From Bacteroidales bacterium (lineage in GTDB: Bacteria; Bacteroidota; Bacteroidia; Bacteroidales; Paludibacteraceae), in contig SUXC01000015.1 in the NCBI GenBank assembly GCA_015061165.1, positions 1-61,740 of the forward strand: 61,740 nt of DNA. Direction: 5' to 3'. Made by a program: the position numbers and the translations under genes. The notes under the pieces are model-generated. The model did not search any database and had not been told where the DNA came from. It saw only the letters and a program-made list of their open reading frames with translations. Below, piece after piece: positions 1 through 9,128 of the stretch (the first letter of the stretch is position 1; each line of letters starts with the position of its first letter).

Positions 1-1
1 G

Positions 2-97
2 CAGCTTAAGGAATATATTGCTTACTATAATAAAGATCGCATCAAGTTACGATTAGGTATGAGTCCGATGCAATATCGATCTAAATATCAATTTTAA
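2..97 (+). CDS. IS3-family transposase (OrfB), C-terminal fragment
   Basis: The open frame enters from the left edge and gives 31 residues before a TAA stop. It contains YIAYYNKDRIKLRLGMSP followed by MQYR. This is the usual end of the integrase (rve, DDE) subunit of IS3/IS150-type transposases, where YNxxRxxxxLxxxSPxxYR closes the domain. Only the tail is in the window, so neither the catalytic residues nor an intact element can be judged. An inverted-repeat-like end follows immediately. Confidence 0.8.
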   Translation, partial: QLKEYIAYYNKDRIKLRLGMSPMQYRSKYQF

Positions 98-100
98 TAA

Positions 101-123
101 TCCGTCCAACTTTTTGGGGTCAC
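101..123 (+). mobile_element. Probable right terminal inverted repeat of an IS3-type element
   Basis: Just after the transposase stop the sequence reads TCCGTCCAACTTTTTGGGGT then CAC. A terminus with the core GTCCAACTTTTTGGGG is common for IS3/IS150-group elements of Bacteroidota, and the position four bases after the stop is typical. The left end lies outside the window, so the pairing cannot be checked. Confidence 0.6.
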
Positions 124-180
124 ATCATAAGAGGTGTCCCGTTCGCATAATTCCAAGATTGTCAACAGAATAATAAAAAA

Positions 181-372
181 TTGAAGATATATATTTTACA
201 TATCGCCTTATTCTTCTGTGGATTATTGCTAATCAATAGTCCTATCGCTGCACAGGTCTTGCTGCCACAGTATTCCGTGTGGGAGGGATTTGCGTTTGGC
301 AGCCAACAAGCAGTAGAATCCCGCGAGGCGGAAGAACGCTTTGCACGTTTCTTGTTGGGATTGGAGCAATAA
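181..372 (+). CDS. Doubtful 63-codon ORF with signal-peptide-like N-terminus
   Basis: I do not recognise this protein. It would start at TTG and begin MKIYILHIALFFCGLLLI followed by NSPIAAQ, which fits a Sec signal peptide cleaved after A-A or A-Q. The remaining ~38 residues are acidic and mixed (WEGFAFGSQQAVESREAEER). There is no recognisable promoter or family match. It may be a small secreted protein, the 5' remnant of a gene broken by the neighbouring IS insertion, or chance. Confidence 0.3.
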   Translation: MKIYILHIALFFCGLLLINSPIAAQVLLPQYSVWEGFAFGSQQAVESREAEERFARFLLGLEQ

Positions 373-445
373 ACTCCCACTCAACAAGCATAGCAGATAG
401 GCGCGTTGCTTTTTCGTTCTTCGGCAAGGGTTCGGTATCCCTTCG

Positions 446-480
446 GAAAACGGAAAAGTGAAAAGTGAAAACGGAAAACT
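446..480. repeat. Heptad tandem array, 5 units
   Basis: Five consecutive 7-base words are visible: GAAAACG, GAAAAGT, GAAAAGT, GAAAACG, GAAAACT. The period is exactly seven and units differ by one to three bases. It is one of a set of arrays in this window that share the period but not the word. Confidence 0.75.
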
Positions 481-565
481 TAATTTCACCACACAACCAC
501 CCGTGAACATCACTGTGGTAATCAAGTGGTATGCGAGGGTATCGCTTACTAATGTTTTCCCACAA

Positions 566-620
566 ATTGGATATAAATGGGATACAGATGGGATATAGTG
601 GTCGCGAAATGGTCGCGATG
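566..620. repeat. 11-bp tandem array, 5 units
   Basis: Five consecutive 11-base words: ATTGGATATAA, ATGGGATACAG, ATGGGATATAG, TGGTCGCGAAA, TGGTCGCGATG. The first three resemble one another and the last two resemble one another, yet the 11-base register is kept across the switch. Confidence 0.65.
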
Positions 621-748
621 CAGGTGGGGAAACACGTGGTTATTTCCTACGCAACTCTCTGAATAAAACGCCTTTTTGATGCGATTTAGAATACTCAACC
701 CTTCTTGGCACGGATTTTGTGCGAAAATTAAAAACAAAATTCTATATC

Positions 749-2155
749 ATGTTAATACAATTCTTAGGTGCCGCAGGCGAAGTAACTGGCAGCAAGCACC
801 TCATTACGACCGATTCGGGAAAAACAATTCTGTTGGATTGTGGTATGTATCAAGGCAAAGGCATGGAGACCGATGCCGCTAACCGTGCGTTGGGATTTGA
901 CCCAAAAGATATCCACTACCTACTGCTCTCGCATGCACATATCGACCACTCGGGACTGATACCCTATATCTATAGTCTCGGCTTTCGTGGCAAAATCTAC
1001 TGCACTCCTGCCACACGCGACCTATGCGAATTGCTGCTGCAGGACACCGCTTTCATACAAGAACAGGACGTGCGTTGGTACAACAAGAAAATGCACCGCC
1101 AACATAAACCCACCATCAAGCCACTATTTGACAGCAATCATGCCCAACAGGTGATGAAACTTTTTCGCACCATAGACTATGACACACCATACCGCATAGA
1201 CAATGAGATAGAGATACAATTCACCAATTCTGGACACATGCTTGGTTCGGCTATTATCAGCATCAATATCCACGAACATGGCGAAGTCAAGCGCATTGCA
1301 TATACAGGCGATGTAGGACGTTTGCATAGCCATATCCTGAGTACCCCACAGGCCTTTCCACAATGCGATTACCTGATATGCGAATCCACCTACGGCAATC
1401 GCCTACACGATGATGAACTCGTATCGGAAGAACAACTCTTAGGCATCGTGGAGGAAACATGTATGTACAAGAAAGGCAAACTGCTCATCCCCTCCTTCTC
1501 CGTAGGTAGAACCCAAGAGATAGTGTATGTACTCAACCAACTATACAACGACGGTCGCCTGGAGCGTGTGCCTGTCTATGTGGACTCACCTCTATCTGCA
1601 AATGCTACGGAGATATTTCGCCGTTATGCCGACACACTAAATGCCGAAGTGCGCGATACTATGCGCTTTGACCCCGACCCATTTGGCTTTAACACCCTGC
1701 GCTATATCACCGACGTACAACAATCCAAAGCCCTCAACCGCAGTGAGCAGCCATGTATTGTCATCTCATCCTCGGGTATGTTGGAGGCAGGACGCATCAA
1801 GCACCACGTTTCCAACCATATTGATGACCCCACAACCACGATTCTGATTGTAGGCTATTGCACCCCCACCTCGTTGGGCGCACGCATACAAGACCCTACC
1901 CTACGCTTTGTCAGCATTTTCGGTTACGACCATCGTATCCGTGCACAAGTAACTAAGATAGAGGGATTTAGTGGACATGGCGACTATAAGGAGATGATAC
2001 AGTATTTCACAGCCTGCCAAGATGTGAAGCAGATACAAAAGACCTTTATTGTGCATGGAGAATCCGAGGCACAAGAAACGTTCAAGGACCACCTCTACGA
2101 AGCTGGTTTCCGACATATATCTATCCCACAACGTGGCGATAGTGTAGTGCTATAA
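749..2155 (+). CDS. MBL-fold RNA-processing exonuclease family protein (CPSF/beta-CASP type)
   Basis: A 468-residue beta-CASP metallo-beta-lactamase, the family that includes archaeal and bacterial CPSF-like RNases. Motif 2 is SHAHIDHSG (about residue 56), giving the zinc ligands HxHxDH. The next metal residues sit in NSGHMLGSA and YTGDVG. SFSVGRTQE, the HHVSNH segment and EGFSGHGD fit the RMMBL/beta-CASP C-terminal half, and FIVHGE supplies the final His. An upstream in-frame GTG at 719 is possible, but ATG 749 begins MLIQFLGAAGEVTGS, where family members start. The protein is probably cytoplasmic and acts on RNA. It is monocistronic, followed by a strong hairpin at 2222-2260. Substrate specificity cannot be read from the sequence. 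Confidence 0.9.
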   Translation: MLIQFLGAAGEVTGSKHLITTDSGKTILLDCGMYQGKGMETDAANRALGFDPKDIHYLLLSHAHIDHSGLIPYIYSLGFRGKIYCTPATRDLCELLLQDTAFIQEQDVRWYNKKMHRQHKPTIKPLFDSNHAQQVMKLFRTIDYDTPYRIDNEIEIQFTNSGHMLGSAIISINIHEHGEVKRIAYTGDVGRLHSHILSTPQAFPQCDYLICESTYGNRLHDDELVSEEQLLGIVEETCMYKKGKLLIPSFSVGRTQEIVYVLNQLYNDGRLERVPVYVDSPLSANATEIFRRYADTLNAEVRDTMRFDPDPFGFNTLRYITDVQQSKALNRSEQPCIVISSSGMLEAGRIKHHVSNHIDDPTTTILIVGYCTPTSLGARIQDPTLRFVSIFGYDHRIRAQVTKIEGFSGHGDYKEMIQYFTACQDVKQIQKTFIVHGESEAQETFKDHLYEAGFRHISIPQRGDSVVL

Positions 2156-2221
2156 TTCCAGCCCTTCGCCAGCGGGGTCCCCGAAAAATCGGCTGATTTT
2201 TGGGGTGCTCTATCGCTCTAT

Positions 2222-2260
2222 AAGAAAAGAGAGTAGCCAATTTGACTACTCTCTTCTCTT
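2222..2260. terminator. Hairpin between convergent MBL and rubrerythrin genes
   Basis: A 15-bp stem (AAGAAAAGAGAGTAG against CTACTCTCTTCTCTT, one mismatch) closes a 9-base loop. It lies between the plus-strand MBL stop and the minus-strand rubrerythrin stop. The A/T-rich outer arms would let it work in both directions, though the U tract is weak. Confidence 0.75.
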
Positions 2261-2277
2261 ATATTCTGCTTTCGCGA

Positions 2278-2826
2278 TTATTTCTTGAAATAGCGGTTGT
2301 ACAAGCCCTCGAAGCCTTTGCCGTGACGAGCCTCGTCCTTAGCCATCTCATGAACGGTGTCATGGATAGCATCCCAGTCCATTGCTTTAGCGCGTTTAGC
2401 AATACGGAGTTTATCATCGCAAGCGCCAGCCTCAGCCATCATGCGCTTTTCGAGGTTCTCCTTGGTGCTCCAAACAACCTCACCAAGCAACTCTGCAAAC
2501 TTAGAGCAGTGCTCAGCCTCTTCCCAAGCGTAGCGCTTGAATGCCTCTGCAATCTCAGGATAGCCCTCGCGGTCTGCTTGACGCGACATAGCCAAATACA
2601 TACCTACCTCAGTAGCCTCACCCATAAAGTGAGCATTGAGATCCTTGATCATCTCCTCGTCGGTATCTTTAGCTACACCGATGATGTGCTCGCAAGCAAA
2701 TGCAATACCTGCACTCTCATCTACTTCTTTCCATGTTACTACTTGTTTGCATTGTGGGCAACGCTCTGGTGCTGGTGCGCCCTCGTGTACATAACCACAG
2801 ATTGGGCAAATAAATTTCTTGTTCAT
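2278..2826 (-). CDS. Reverse rubrerythrin (N-terminal rubredoxin domain)
   Basis: 182 residues. The rubredoxin-like Fe(Cys)4 site comes first: [10 protein letters not shown] and CPQCK within residues 8-27. A ferritin-like four-helix domain follows, with the diiron ligands in EEAEH and EARHG near the C-terminus. This reversed order is that of the reverse rubrerythrins described in clostridia and also found in Bacteroidota. They reduce hydrogen peroxide, and sometimes oxygen, with electrons from NADH through redox partners, and so protect anaerobes. A second rubrerythrin with the classical order is at 34391-34927. The gene is monocistronic; I saw no standard -33/-7 promoter within 100 bases upstream. 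Confidence 0.93.
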   Translation of the reverse strand: MNKKFICPICGYVHEGAPAPERCPQCKQVVTWKEVDESAGIAFACEHIIGVAKDTDEEMIKDLNAHFMGEATEVGMYLAMSRQADREGYPEIAEAFKRYAWEEAEHCSKFAELLGEVVWSTKENLEKRMMAEAGACDDKLRIAKRAKAMDWDAIHDTVHEMAKDEARHGKGFEGLYNRYFKK

Positions 2827-2936
2827 ATTCTTTCTTTGTTTTTACAGGTTAATAATTTGTTTTAACAATTGATTAATCACAAATACCGTGCCAAAATATT
2901 AACATTTCACACAAAAAACTTAAAAAAATTACTTTT

Positions 2937-5492
2937 TTATCCACCACAACGGCTATATCCACACTCACGGCAGTGCATACAACCCTCTTCAAAAATCAGT
3001 GGATTACCGCAATTAGGACATACCTGACCTTGTACCACGGTGCCGTCTTGGATATACTTCTTGAGTGCACGCTCTACGCCAACCTTCCATGAGTTGATGG
3101 TCTCAGAATCCATCTGGAGCGAGCTAATCATCTTGATGACTTGGTCAATAGGCATGCCGTAGCGCAAGACACCCGAGATGAGTTTAGCATAGTTCCAGAA
3201 CTCCTTGTCAAACTTGTAGCTCAAGCCCTCCATAGTGGTCTTGAAGCCACGAGAGTTGACAAACTGGAAGTCATAGCGCTTGGTGCCATCCTCCTGTACC
3301 ACGCGGATGATCTTACCCTTCGTTACTGACTTAGGCAGCAAGATACCCTCCTCATCATCCGCAAGACCGGTAAAAATCTCGTAAGGTACACCATCCTTCA
3401 GACCCACGAAGGCGATCCACTTGTCTTTGTTATTCTGGAAGCGCACCACATCGCACTCCAGTTCAGCAGGACGGATACGTACTTTATTATCAAAGCAAAC
3501 GCATGTCTTATCCTCCTTTTTCTCCTCTTTTTTCTTCTCCTTAATACCTTCCAGTACGCCTGTGCGTGAGCCATCACGATAAACGGTACAGCCCTTGCAA
3601 CCACAACGCCATGCCTCTTCATAGAGTTGCCCTACAAGTTCCTCGCTCACATCATTAGGCAGGTTGATCGTTACAGAGATAGAGTGATCCACCCACTTCT
3701 GAATAGCACCTTGCATATGCACTTTCTCCAACCAGTTCACATCATTTGCAGTCGCTTTATAATAAGGGGACTTAGCCACTAACTCATCTATCTCAGCTGG
3801 TGTATAGCGGTGGGTAGCATCATAGGTGTAGCCGTTGGCGTTCATCCAAGTGATGAACTTGTGGTGGAAGACTACATACTCCTCAAAACTGTCGCCTACC
3901 TCATCCACGAGATCCACATGCACATTCTTGTCGTTTGGATTCACTTTGCGACGACGGCGATATACAGGTTGGAACACGGGCTCGATACCAGAGGTAGTCT
4001 GGGTCATGATGCTGGTCGTACCTGTAGGTGCGATGGTCAAGCAGGCTATATTGCGACGACCATGTTGTACCATCAGTTCGTACAACTCTGGGTCTGCCTC
4101 TTTGATGCGTTGGATATATGGGTTATTCTCCTCGCGCTTAGCATCATATACCTTGAATGCACCACGCTCCTTAGCCATCATCACACTACTGCGGTATGCA
4201 GCCAATGCCAATGTCTTGTGTACTTCCACCGAGAATGCAGTAGCTTCTGGTGTGCCATAGCGCAAACCCATAGCAGCCAGCATATCACCTTCTGCTGTAG
4301 TACCCACACCTGTACGGCGACCTTGGGTTGTTTTCGCCAAAATTTTCTCCCACAATTCGCGCTCTGTACGTTTGATGGTCTCTGCCTCTGGGTCAGAACC
4401 TACCTTGGCAAGAATCTTCTCAATCTTCTCAACCTCCAGGTCAATGATGTCGTCCATCATACGTTGAGCCACTGCCACATGCTTCTTGAAAAGGTCGAAA
4501 TCAAACTCCGCTTGCGGTGTAAATGGGTTCTTCACATAACTATATAGGTTGATAGCCAACAGACGGCAACTGTCGTATGGACACAACGGAATCTCACCAC
4601 AAGGATTGGTACTAACCGTCTTATAGCCAAGATCAGCATAGCAGTCAGGCACTGACTCGCGGGTGATGGTATCCCAGAACAATACGCCTGGCTCGGCTGA
4701 CTTCCACGCATTGTGGATAATCTTCTTCCACAGTTTGTGGGCATCTATTTCCTTTGAGAATGAAGGCTCTGCTGCATCAATAGGATACTGCTGCTGATAC
4801 ATTTGTTTGTTGATAGCAGCCTGCATAAAGTCATCGTGTACCTTCACCGACACATTCGCACCAGTCACCTTGCCTTGCTCCATCTTAGCATCAATAAACG
4901 CTTCGCTATCAGGGTGCTTGATACTCACGCTGAGCATCAATGCGCCACGGCGACCATCTTGCGCCACCTCGCGCGTAGAGTTGCTATAGCGCTCCATGAA
5001 TGGCACCAGACCAGTGGATGTCAAAGCAGAGTTCTTCACAGGACTACCGTGAGGACGGATATGACTCAGGTCATGACCTACTCCACCGCGACGCTTCATC
5101 AGTTGCACTTGCTCCTCATCGATCTGAATAATTGCGCCATAACTATCGGCACTACCATCTTGACCAATCACAAAGCAGTTACTCAGACTGGCTACCTGAA
5201 AATCATTGCCAATACCTGTCATTGGGCTACCAGCAGGTACAATGTACTTAAAATCGCGCAGCAGTTCAAACAACTCTGTCTCCGACATAGGATTCGCGTA
5301 CCTATTCTCTACGCGCGCGATTTCACTTGCCAAACGATGGTGCATATCGTCTGGGGTCAGTTCGTAAAGATTACCAAACGAGTCTTTCAATGCATACTTG
5401 GTACTCCAAACACGAGCAGCCAACTCATCGCCACCAAAATAACTGACGGATGCCTGCTCTGCTTCTTTTTGAGTGTAAATCTTTTTCTCCAT
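2937..5492 (-). CDS. nrdJ: Adenosylcobalamin-dependent (class II) ribonucleotide reductase
   Basis: 851 residues from the chosen start MEKKIYTQKEAEQ; an ATG nine codons upstream is less likely. Class II RNR makes deoxyribonucleotides with coenzyme B12 and is oxygen-independent. Visible sites are the first redox cysteine in SNCFVIG (about residue 106), the radical-site loop NPCGEIPLCPYDSC (Cys and Glu), PTGTTSIM near residue 490, and GCKGCTVYRDGS. The C-terminus ends in a zinc-ribbon-like tail, CPNCGNPL then CMHCRECGY, typical of the long vitamin B12-dependent NrdJ. The lysine-rich EKKKEEKKED stretch around residue 645 is a linker. Transcription starts from a clear promoter at 5568-5599. No cobalamin riboswitch was recognised in the 75-base leader. 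Confidence 0.96.
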   Translation of the reverse strand: MEKKIYTQKEAEQASVSYFGGDELAARVWSTKYALKDSFGNLYELTPDDMHHRLASEIARVENRYANPMSETELFELLRDFKYIVPAGSPMTGIGNDFQVASLSNCFVIGQDGSADSYGAIIQIDEEQVQLMKRRGGVGHDLSHIRPHGSPVKNSALTSTGLVPFMERYSNSTREVAQDGRRGALMLSVSIKHPDSEAFIDAKMEQGKVTGANVSVKVHDDFMQAAINKQMYQQQYPIDAAEPSFSKEIDAHKLWKKIIHNAWKSAEPGVLFWDTITRESVPDCYADLGYKTVSTNPCGEIPLCPYDSCRLLAINLYSYVKNPFTPQAEFDFDLFKKHVAVAQRMMDDIIDLEVEKIEKILAKVGSDPEAETIKRTERELWEKILAKTTQGRRTGVGTTAEGDMLAAMGLRYGTPEATAFSVEVHKTLALAAYRSSVMMAKERGAFKVYDAKREENNPYIQRIKEADPELYELMVQHGRRNIACLTIAPTGTTSIMTQTTSGIEPVFQPVYRRRRKVNPNDKNVHVDLVDEVGDSFEEYVVFHHKFITWMNANGYTYDATHRYTPAEIDELVAKSPYYKATANDVNWLEKVHMQGAIQKWVDHSISVTINLPNDVSEELVGQLYEEAWRCGCKGCTVYRDGSRTGVLEGIKEKKKEEKKEDKTCVCFDNKVRIRPAELECDVVRFQNNKDKWIAFVGLKDGVPYEIFTGLADDEEGILLPKSVTKGKIIRVVQEDGTKRYDFQFVNSRGFKTTMEGLSYKFDKEFWNYAKLISGVLRYGMPIDQVIKMISSLQMDSETINSWKVGVERALKKYIQDGTVVQGQVCPNCGNPLIFEEGCMHCRECGYSRCGG

Positions 5493-5567
5493 GATATATA
5501 AATAGTTACATTTTTTCAACCTCTATAGCGCAAAGGGTCTATCTCCAACAATGCGCGAAATCGGGTG

Positions 5568-5599
5568 CAAAGGTAGTATATATTTATGATATATGCAAA
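5568..5599 (-). promoter_or_regulatory. Bacteroidota-type promoter for nrdJ
   Basis: Read on the minus strand, TTTG (5596-5599) is followed after 20 bases by TACCTTTG (5568-5575). This matches the -33 TTTG and -7 TAnnTTTG elements of the phylum. It lies 75 bases upstream of the nrdJ start. Confidence 0.8.
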
Positions 5600-5722
5600 T
5601 TTTTTGAAGAAAAAAGTTTTCAACAACCTAACAAAGTTTTCCAAAACAAAAATGCAAATTACTAATAATAAGTAACTTGCATTTTTTATAAACTCGAAAA
5701 GTTTTCCAAAAAGAAAAAGTTA

Positions 5723-6496
5723 TCAACAACTCACATTTTTTATTTCCGAAATTTTAGCACTACAACAAGTTGTTCCGTTTTCATCCACTTGTTGATATTG
5801 TACAGCGTTATTGGTTTTCAAGAATCGTGTCCACATCTTATCGCCTTGATATAGTTCTTTGACGTAGTTAATATCCAATCGAAATGGCTTTTGATTGTCA
5901 AATGCATGCAGTGCATTGACCATCCATTCCAGGTATTTGCAGGAATTGCAATGGCGATTATAGTCCACGTCGGAATACTGTATCTCGTGCAGTACCTCGC
6001 CTGCCTGCAATGCTTCTGTATCGTCTTCCAGATTATCCAATTGAATAGAGCGAAGACGAGCTGCACGCGCCATGTTTAGCACTTCGCCATCTACAGAACC
6101 ATCAAACATTTCATGGTCGAAGATATTGACAATTTCTCGTGTTGTCAGGTCTAATACCGCCCAAACTGTTTTTGCACAGCCGATAAGTTGCTGTGAGCCA
6201 TCTTGCTGTGATTGATAGATTCGGAAATCGCGTACAGAGAGCATATGTGCATTGCGCTCAATCCATGTCTCAACTATAATTTCCTCGTTATGTTTAGGTA
6301 GATAGAGCATTTCCAGATTGAGATGGGTAATAATCCATGTATAGTTCATAGGTAGTAGTGTCGGAATGCCAATACCCATTTGGTCAGCTGTTTTGCCTGC
6401 CACATTGAGCAGGTAGTTCTCCATTGTGTATAGGCGTATGCGGCGCGAAGCGTCCACGTCTTGATAAGGAATTGTAAGGTGGTATGTATATTTCAT
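5723..6496 (-). CDS. Acyl-ACP thioesterase (FatA/FatB-like)
   Basis: 257 residues from MKYTYHLTIPYQDVDASRRI; the open frame runs upstream but this start fits the family and the promoter spacing. The protein has two tandem hotdog halves, as in bacterial acyl-ACP thioesterases (PF01643/PF20791). The first contains RLYTMENYLLNVAGKTADQM, and the second DVDYNRHCNSCKYLEWM, whose Asn/His (NRHCN) are the usual catalytic residues. It hydrolyses fatty acyl-ACP to release free fatty acid in the cytoplasm. It is divergently transcribed from the transglutaminase-like gene at 6686, and both promoters lie in the 190-base gap. Confidence 0.9.
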   Translation of the reverse strand: MKYTYHLTIPYQDVDASRRIRLYTMENYLLNVAGKTADQMGIGIPTLLPMNYTWIITHLNLEMLYLPKHNEEIIVETWIERNAHMLSVRDFRIYQSQQDGSQQLIGCAKTVWAVLDLTTREIVNIFDHEMFDGSVDGEVLNMARAARLRSIQLDNLEDDTEALQAGEVLHEIQYSDVDYNRHCNSCKYLEWMVNALHAFDNQKPFRLDINYVKELYQGDKMWTRFLKTNNAVQYQQVDENGTTCCSAKISEIKNVSC

Positions 6497-6529
6497 ATAG
6501 TGGATTATTTTGAGTTTACATTTTCGGGG

Positions 6530-6560
6530 CAAAGGTACAACATTTTTTTGAATTAAGCAA
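6530..6560 (-). promoter_or_regulatory. Promoter for acyl-ACP thioesterase
   Basis: On the minus strand TTG (6558-6560), 20-base spacer, TACCTTTG (6530-6537), about 33 bases ahead of the ATG. Confidence 0.75.
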
Positions 6561-6598
6561 CAAAATCGCACTTGAGCGTAAACTTTCGCGCGATTTTC

Positions 6599-6629
6599 TT
6601 GCATATTTGCAAATTTTGTTGTAATTTTG
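6599..6629 (+). promoter_or_regulatory. Promoter for the proline-rich transglutaminase-like gene
   Basis: TTG at 6599-6601, 20-base spacer, TAATTTTG at 6622-6629. Divergent from the thioesterase promoter, with the two -33 elements about 40 bases apart. Confidence 0.75.
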
Positions 6630-6685
6630 CAGGTTGAATAATTATTTTTAATAAATTGGTCATTAGACTGCAACAATCATCGCGT

Positions 6686-8590
6686 ATGAAAAGATGTATT
6701 TATCTTCTTGTAGCCATCCTATTGGTGAGTGGGGCTTCGGCACAAACTCGCTCGTTTGACGAGTTCAAAAAGCAACAACAATCACGCTTCAGTAAGTTCA
6801 AAGCCGATAAACAAGCTGAATTGGAAGCCTTCCGTAAACAACAAAACGAACGCTACGCACAATTCATGGAGGAAAGTTGGCAACGCTTTCGCGCACATCC
6901 CGCTATCCTACCCAAACAAGAAAAACGAGTAAAACCCGTCATATATCAAGAACCTACACCTGAACCAGTGCCAGTTGTAGAACCAGTAGATACTACCCCT
7001 GCACCTGCACCAGTAGTAGAACCAGAACCTGTAGTTGAGCCTGTGGATACTACCCCTGCACCTGCACCAGTAGTAGAACCAGAACCTGTAGTTGAGCCTG
7101 TGGATACTACCCCTGCACCTGCACCAGTAGTTGAGCCTGAGCCTGTAGTGGGGCCAGAACCTGTAGTTGAGCCTGTGGATACTATTCCTGTACCTGCACC
7201 AGTAATAGAGCCAACTCCTATAGTAGAACCAGAGCCTGTGGACACTACTCCTGCACCTGCACCAGTAGTAGAGCCAGAGCCTGTAGTAGAGCCAACTCCA
7301 GTACCTCAACCCAAAGAGGAACCAAAGGTAGAACCCAAACCAGTAGTGGAGCCAAAACCAGCACCAACACCTGTTCCTGCCCCTGCGCCAGAACCAAAAG
7401 TGGAAGAAAAGCCTATCTTGGTCAAAAAAGAGGTTATCAAAGTACCTCAACCAACACCAGAACCAGAACCCCTTGCACCTGTAGAACCCAAAGAGGAAAT
7501 ACCATACGAGAAATATCATGTTACCTTCTACGGCACAAAAGTATCTGTGGGATTCCCAACTAATGAGACACTAAAACTGCCTGGACTCTCTGAAAAGCAA
7601 CTCGCCAAAGCATGGAAACAACTCTCCAGCGAAGCATACGACGTAACACTCAATAACGTATTGGCTGTTCGCAAGAAACTGGCTCTCTGCGACTGGGGAT
7701 ACGTAGAAATGCTACAGGCTATCAGCGAAAAGAAATACGGCAAAACCAACGAAGCCGTATTCATGCAAGCATACCTACTCTCGCAATCAGGATACAAAAT
7801 TCGTTTGGCTACCGATGATGAAAAACTATACATGCTCATTGCTACACAGCAAAACATGTTCTCGCTGCCATTCTTTATCATTGACAACACGAAGTTCTAT
7901 GCCCTTAATTGCAAGAGCCAAGAACTGAGTATATGCAAGGCTAAGTTTGACAAAGAAAAAGTGGTTTCTCTGCAATTACGTCAAGAGCAAAAATTGGCTG
8001 CGCAATACACTGACCCACGCAAATTGACCTCTAAGTACGGTGTTGTAGCACAAGTATCAGTCAATAAGAATACGATTGACTTCTTCAACGATTACCCATC
8101 TGCCTATATCGGCAATGATGCTACCACACGTTGGGCTGTATATGCCAATACCCCACTCGAGAAATCTATCCAAGAGACACTCTATCCTACTCTGAAAAAA
8201 GCCGTAGCAGGATTGAGCGAGCGCGATGCAGTCAATAAGATATTAAACTTCGTACAGACCGCATTCGTATATGAATACGATGATAAAATTTGGGGTGGTG
8301 ACCGCGCTTTCTTTGCTGCCGAGACATTGCACTATCCATACGCAGACTGCGAAGACCGTTCTATACTCTTCTCACGATTGGTTCGCGATATTTTGGGACT
8401 GGATGTAGTACTCATCTACTACCCTGGACACTTGGCCACAGCGGTAGCATTTACCCAAGATGTTCATGGAGATTATCTCACACACAACAATCGCAAATAC
8501 ATTGTCTGCGACCCAACCTATATCAACGCACCACTCGGTCGCACCATGCCAGGCATGAATAACCAAGAAGCACGAATCATAGAACTATAA
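6686..8590 (+). CDS. Secreted Pro/Val/Glu-repeat protein with transglutaminase-like domain
   Basis: 634 residues from [20 protein letters not shown], a signal peptide; an upstream TTG in frame is rejected because it would precede the signal. Residues ~23-80 form a charged, coiled-coil-prone segment ([20 protein letters not shown]). Residues ~95-275 are a low-complexity stalk built from a 19-residue unit close to [19 protein letters not shown]. The C-terminal ~350 residues are folded. The segment [16 protein letters not shown], then YPGHLATAV and VCDPTY, supplies the Cys-His-Asp triad of transglutaminase-like peptidases. The role is unknown; an envelope location with the stalk spanning the periplasm or cell-wall space is inferred. 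A small membrane protein follows after 5 bases, probably in one operon. Confidence 0.8.
   Translation: MKRCIYLLVAILLVSGASAQTRSFDEFKKQQQSRFSKFKADKQAELEAFRKQQNERYAQFMEESWQRFRAHPAILPKQEKRVKPVIYQEPTPEPVPVVEPVDTTPAPAPVVEPEPVVEPVDTTPAPAPVVEPEPVVEPVDTTPAPAPVVEPEPVVGPEPVVEPVDTIPVPAPVIEPTPIVEPEPVDTTPAPAPVVEPEPVVEPTPVPQPKEEPKVEPKPVVEPKPAPTPVPAPAPEPKVEEKPILVKKEVIKVPQPTPEPEPLAPVEPKEEIPYEKYHVTFYGTKVSVGFPTNETLKLPGLSEKQLAKAWKQLSSEAYDVTLNNVLAVRKKLALCDWGYVEMLQAISEKKYGKTNEAVFMQAYLLSQSGYKIRLATDDEKLYMLIATQQNMFSLPFFIIDNTKFYALNCKSQELSICKAKFDKEKVVSLQLRQEQKLAAQYTDPRKLTSKYGVVAQVSVNKNTIDFFNDYPSAYIGNDATTRWAVYANTPLEKSIQETLYPTLKKAVAGLSERDAVNKILNFVQTAFVYEYDDKIWGGDRAFFAAETLHYPYADCEDRSILFSRLVRDILGLDVVLIYYPGHLATAVAFTQDVHGDYLTHNNRKYIVCDPTYINAPLGRTMPGMNNQEARIIEL
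6986..7300 (+). repeat. 57-bp tandem repeat encoding a Pro/Val/Glu stalk
   Basis: The 57-base unit encodes [19 protein letters not shown]. Copies start at 6986, 7043 and 7100; the third is expanded and later ones are diverged, out to about 7300. Copies 1 and 2 are almost identical at DNA level, so copy number probably changes by slippage. Confidence 0.85.
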
Positions 8591-8595
8591 ACGAT

Positions 8596-9090
8596 ATGCA
8601 AACTAAAACAAAATGGTGGATAATAGCAGGCATAACAATAGCATTGGCTAATTTGGCATTTTGCTGTTATCGTTATTTTACCCGTTCGCAAAGCGTAGAG
8701 GCATCTATTGAAGAACTGGATGACACACAGCAGACACATGGTGTAGTCTTCTTTGAACCTGAAGTAGATCCGCTTATGTTGGGCAAATGGCAACATAGCA
8801 CTGATACACTATGGTTCCGCGTTTATACTACCGAACCCGCAGAGGACGACTTCTGCTGGGGAAGAGAGTGGAACGAGGCGGAAGACATACACGAGGAAGA
8901 CCTTACGCCCTACGGCAACGGATGGTTTAAATGGAAAAAGACAGACAACGAAGTGATAGAATGGCATTGCACGGATAACAATAGTGCTGCCATACCCTAT
9001 CAGTACAAGATACTGCAACTCAACGAAACAGAATTATATTACAAAGAACTGCGCGATGCACAAAAAATGCGCTTCCGCAAATGCGATTAA
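8596..9090 (+). CDS. Membrane-anchored small protein, lipocalin-like
   Basis: 164 residues. An N-terminal membrane segment (WWIIAGITIALANLAFCCY) precedes a short acidic linker and an ~100-residue soluble domain. That domain opens with MLGKWQHSTDTLWFRV and closes with YKILQLNETELYYKEL. A Gly-x-Trp opening and a later I-x-x-L-x-x-T-E-L strand are seen in the lipocalin-like domains common in Bacteroidota, so a small beta-barrel is likely. I assign no function. It starts 5 bases after the transglutaminase-like gene and ends before the amylase lipoprotein. Confidence 0.7.
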   Translation: MQTKTKWWIIAGITIALANLAFCCYRYFTRSQSVEASIEELDDTQQTHGVVFFEPEVDPLMLGKWQHSTDTLWFRVYTTEPAEDDFCWGREWNEAEDIHEEDLTPYGNGWFKWKKTDNEVIEWHCTDNNSAAIPYQYKILQLNETELYYKELRDAQKMRFRKCD

Positions 9091-9128
9091 CTCATACGTT
9101 GAAAACAAATCAATATAACACATATAAT

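Larger units (their letters stand above)
98..748. other. Low-coding stretch between the IS end and the MBL gene
   Basis: This 650-base stretch holds the IS terminus, one doubtful small ORF (181-372) and two tandem arrays: heptads at 446-480 and 11-mers at 566-620. Open frames on the minus strand here are long only because they read across these arrays. No RNA gene and no clear -33/-7 promoter were seen ahead of the MBL gene. Confidence 0.6.

Noticed and set aside
229..565. Two overlapping minus-strand frames of 98 and 107 codons
   Set aside because: They cross the heptad array at 446-480 in two frames at once, which explains their length.
2242..2865. 207-codon plus-strand frame opposite rubrerythrin
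   Set aside because: It is fully antisense to a well-supported gene, with no family match.
5493..5567. Cobalamin riboswitch ahead of nrdJ
   Set aside because: The leader is only about 70 bases and no B12-box-like sequence or multistem fold was visible; too short for a cobalamin riboswitch.
6908..7519. 203-codon minus-strand frame over the proline-rich repeats
   Set aside because: It is the shadow of the 57-base repeat in the transglutaminase-like gene; Trp/Tyr/Phe runs arise from reverse reading of Pro/Val/Glu codons. The 99-codon frame 6946-7245 (Ser/Thr/Gly) has the same origin.
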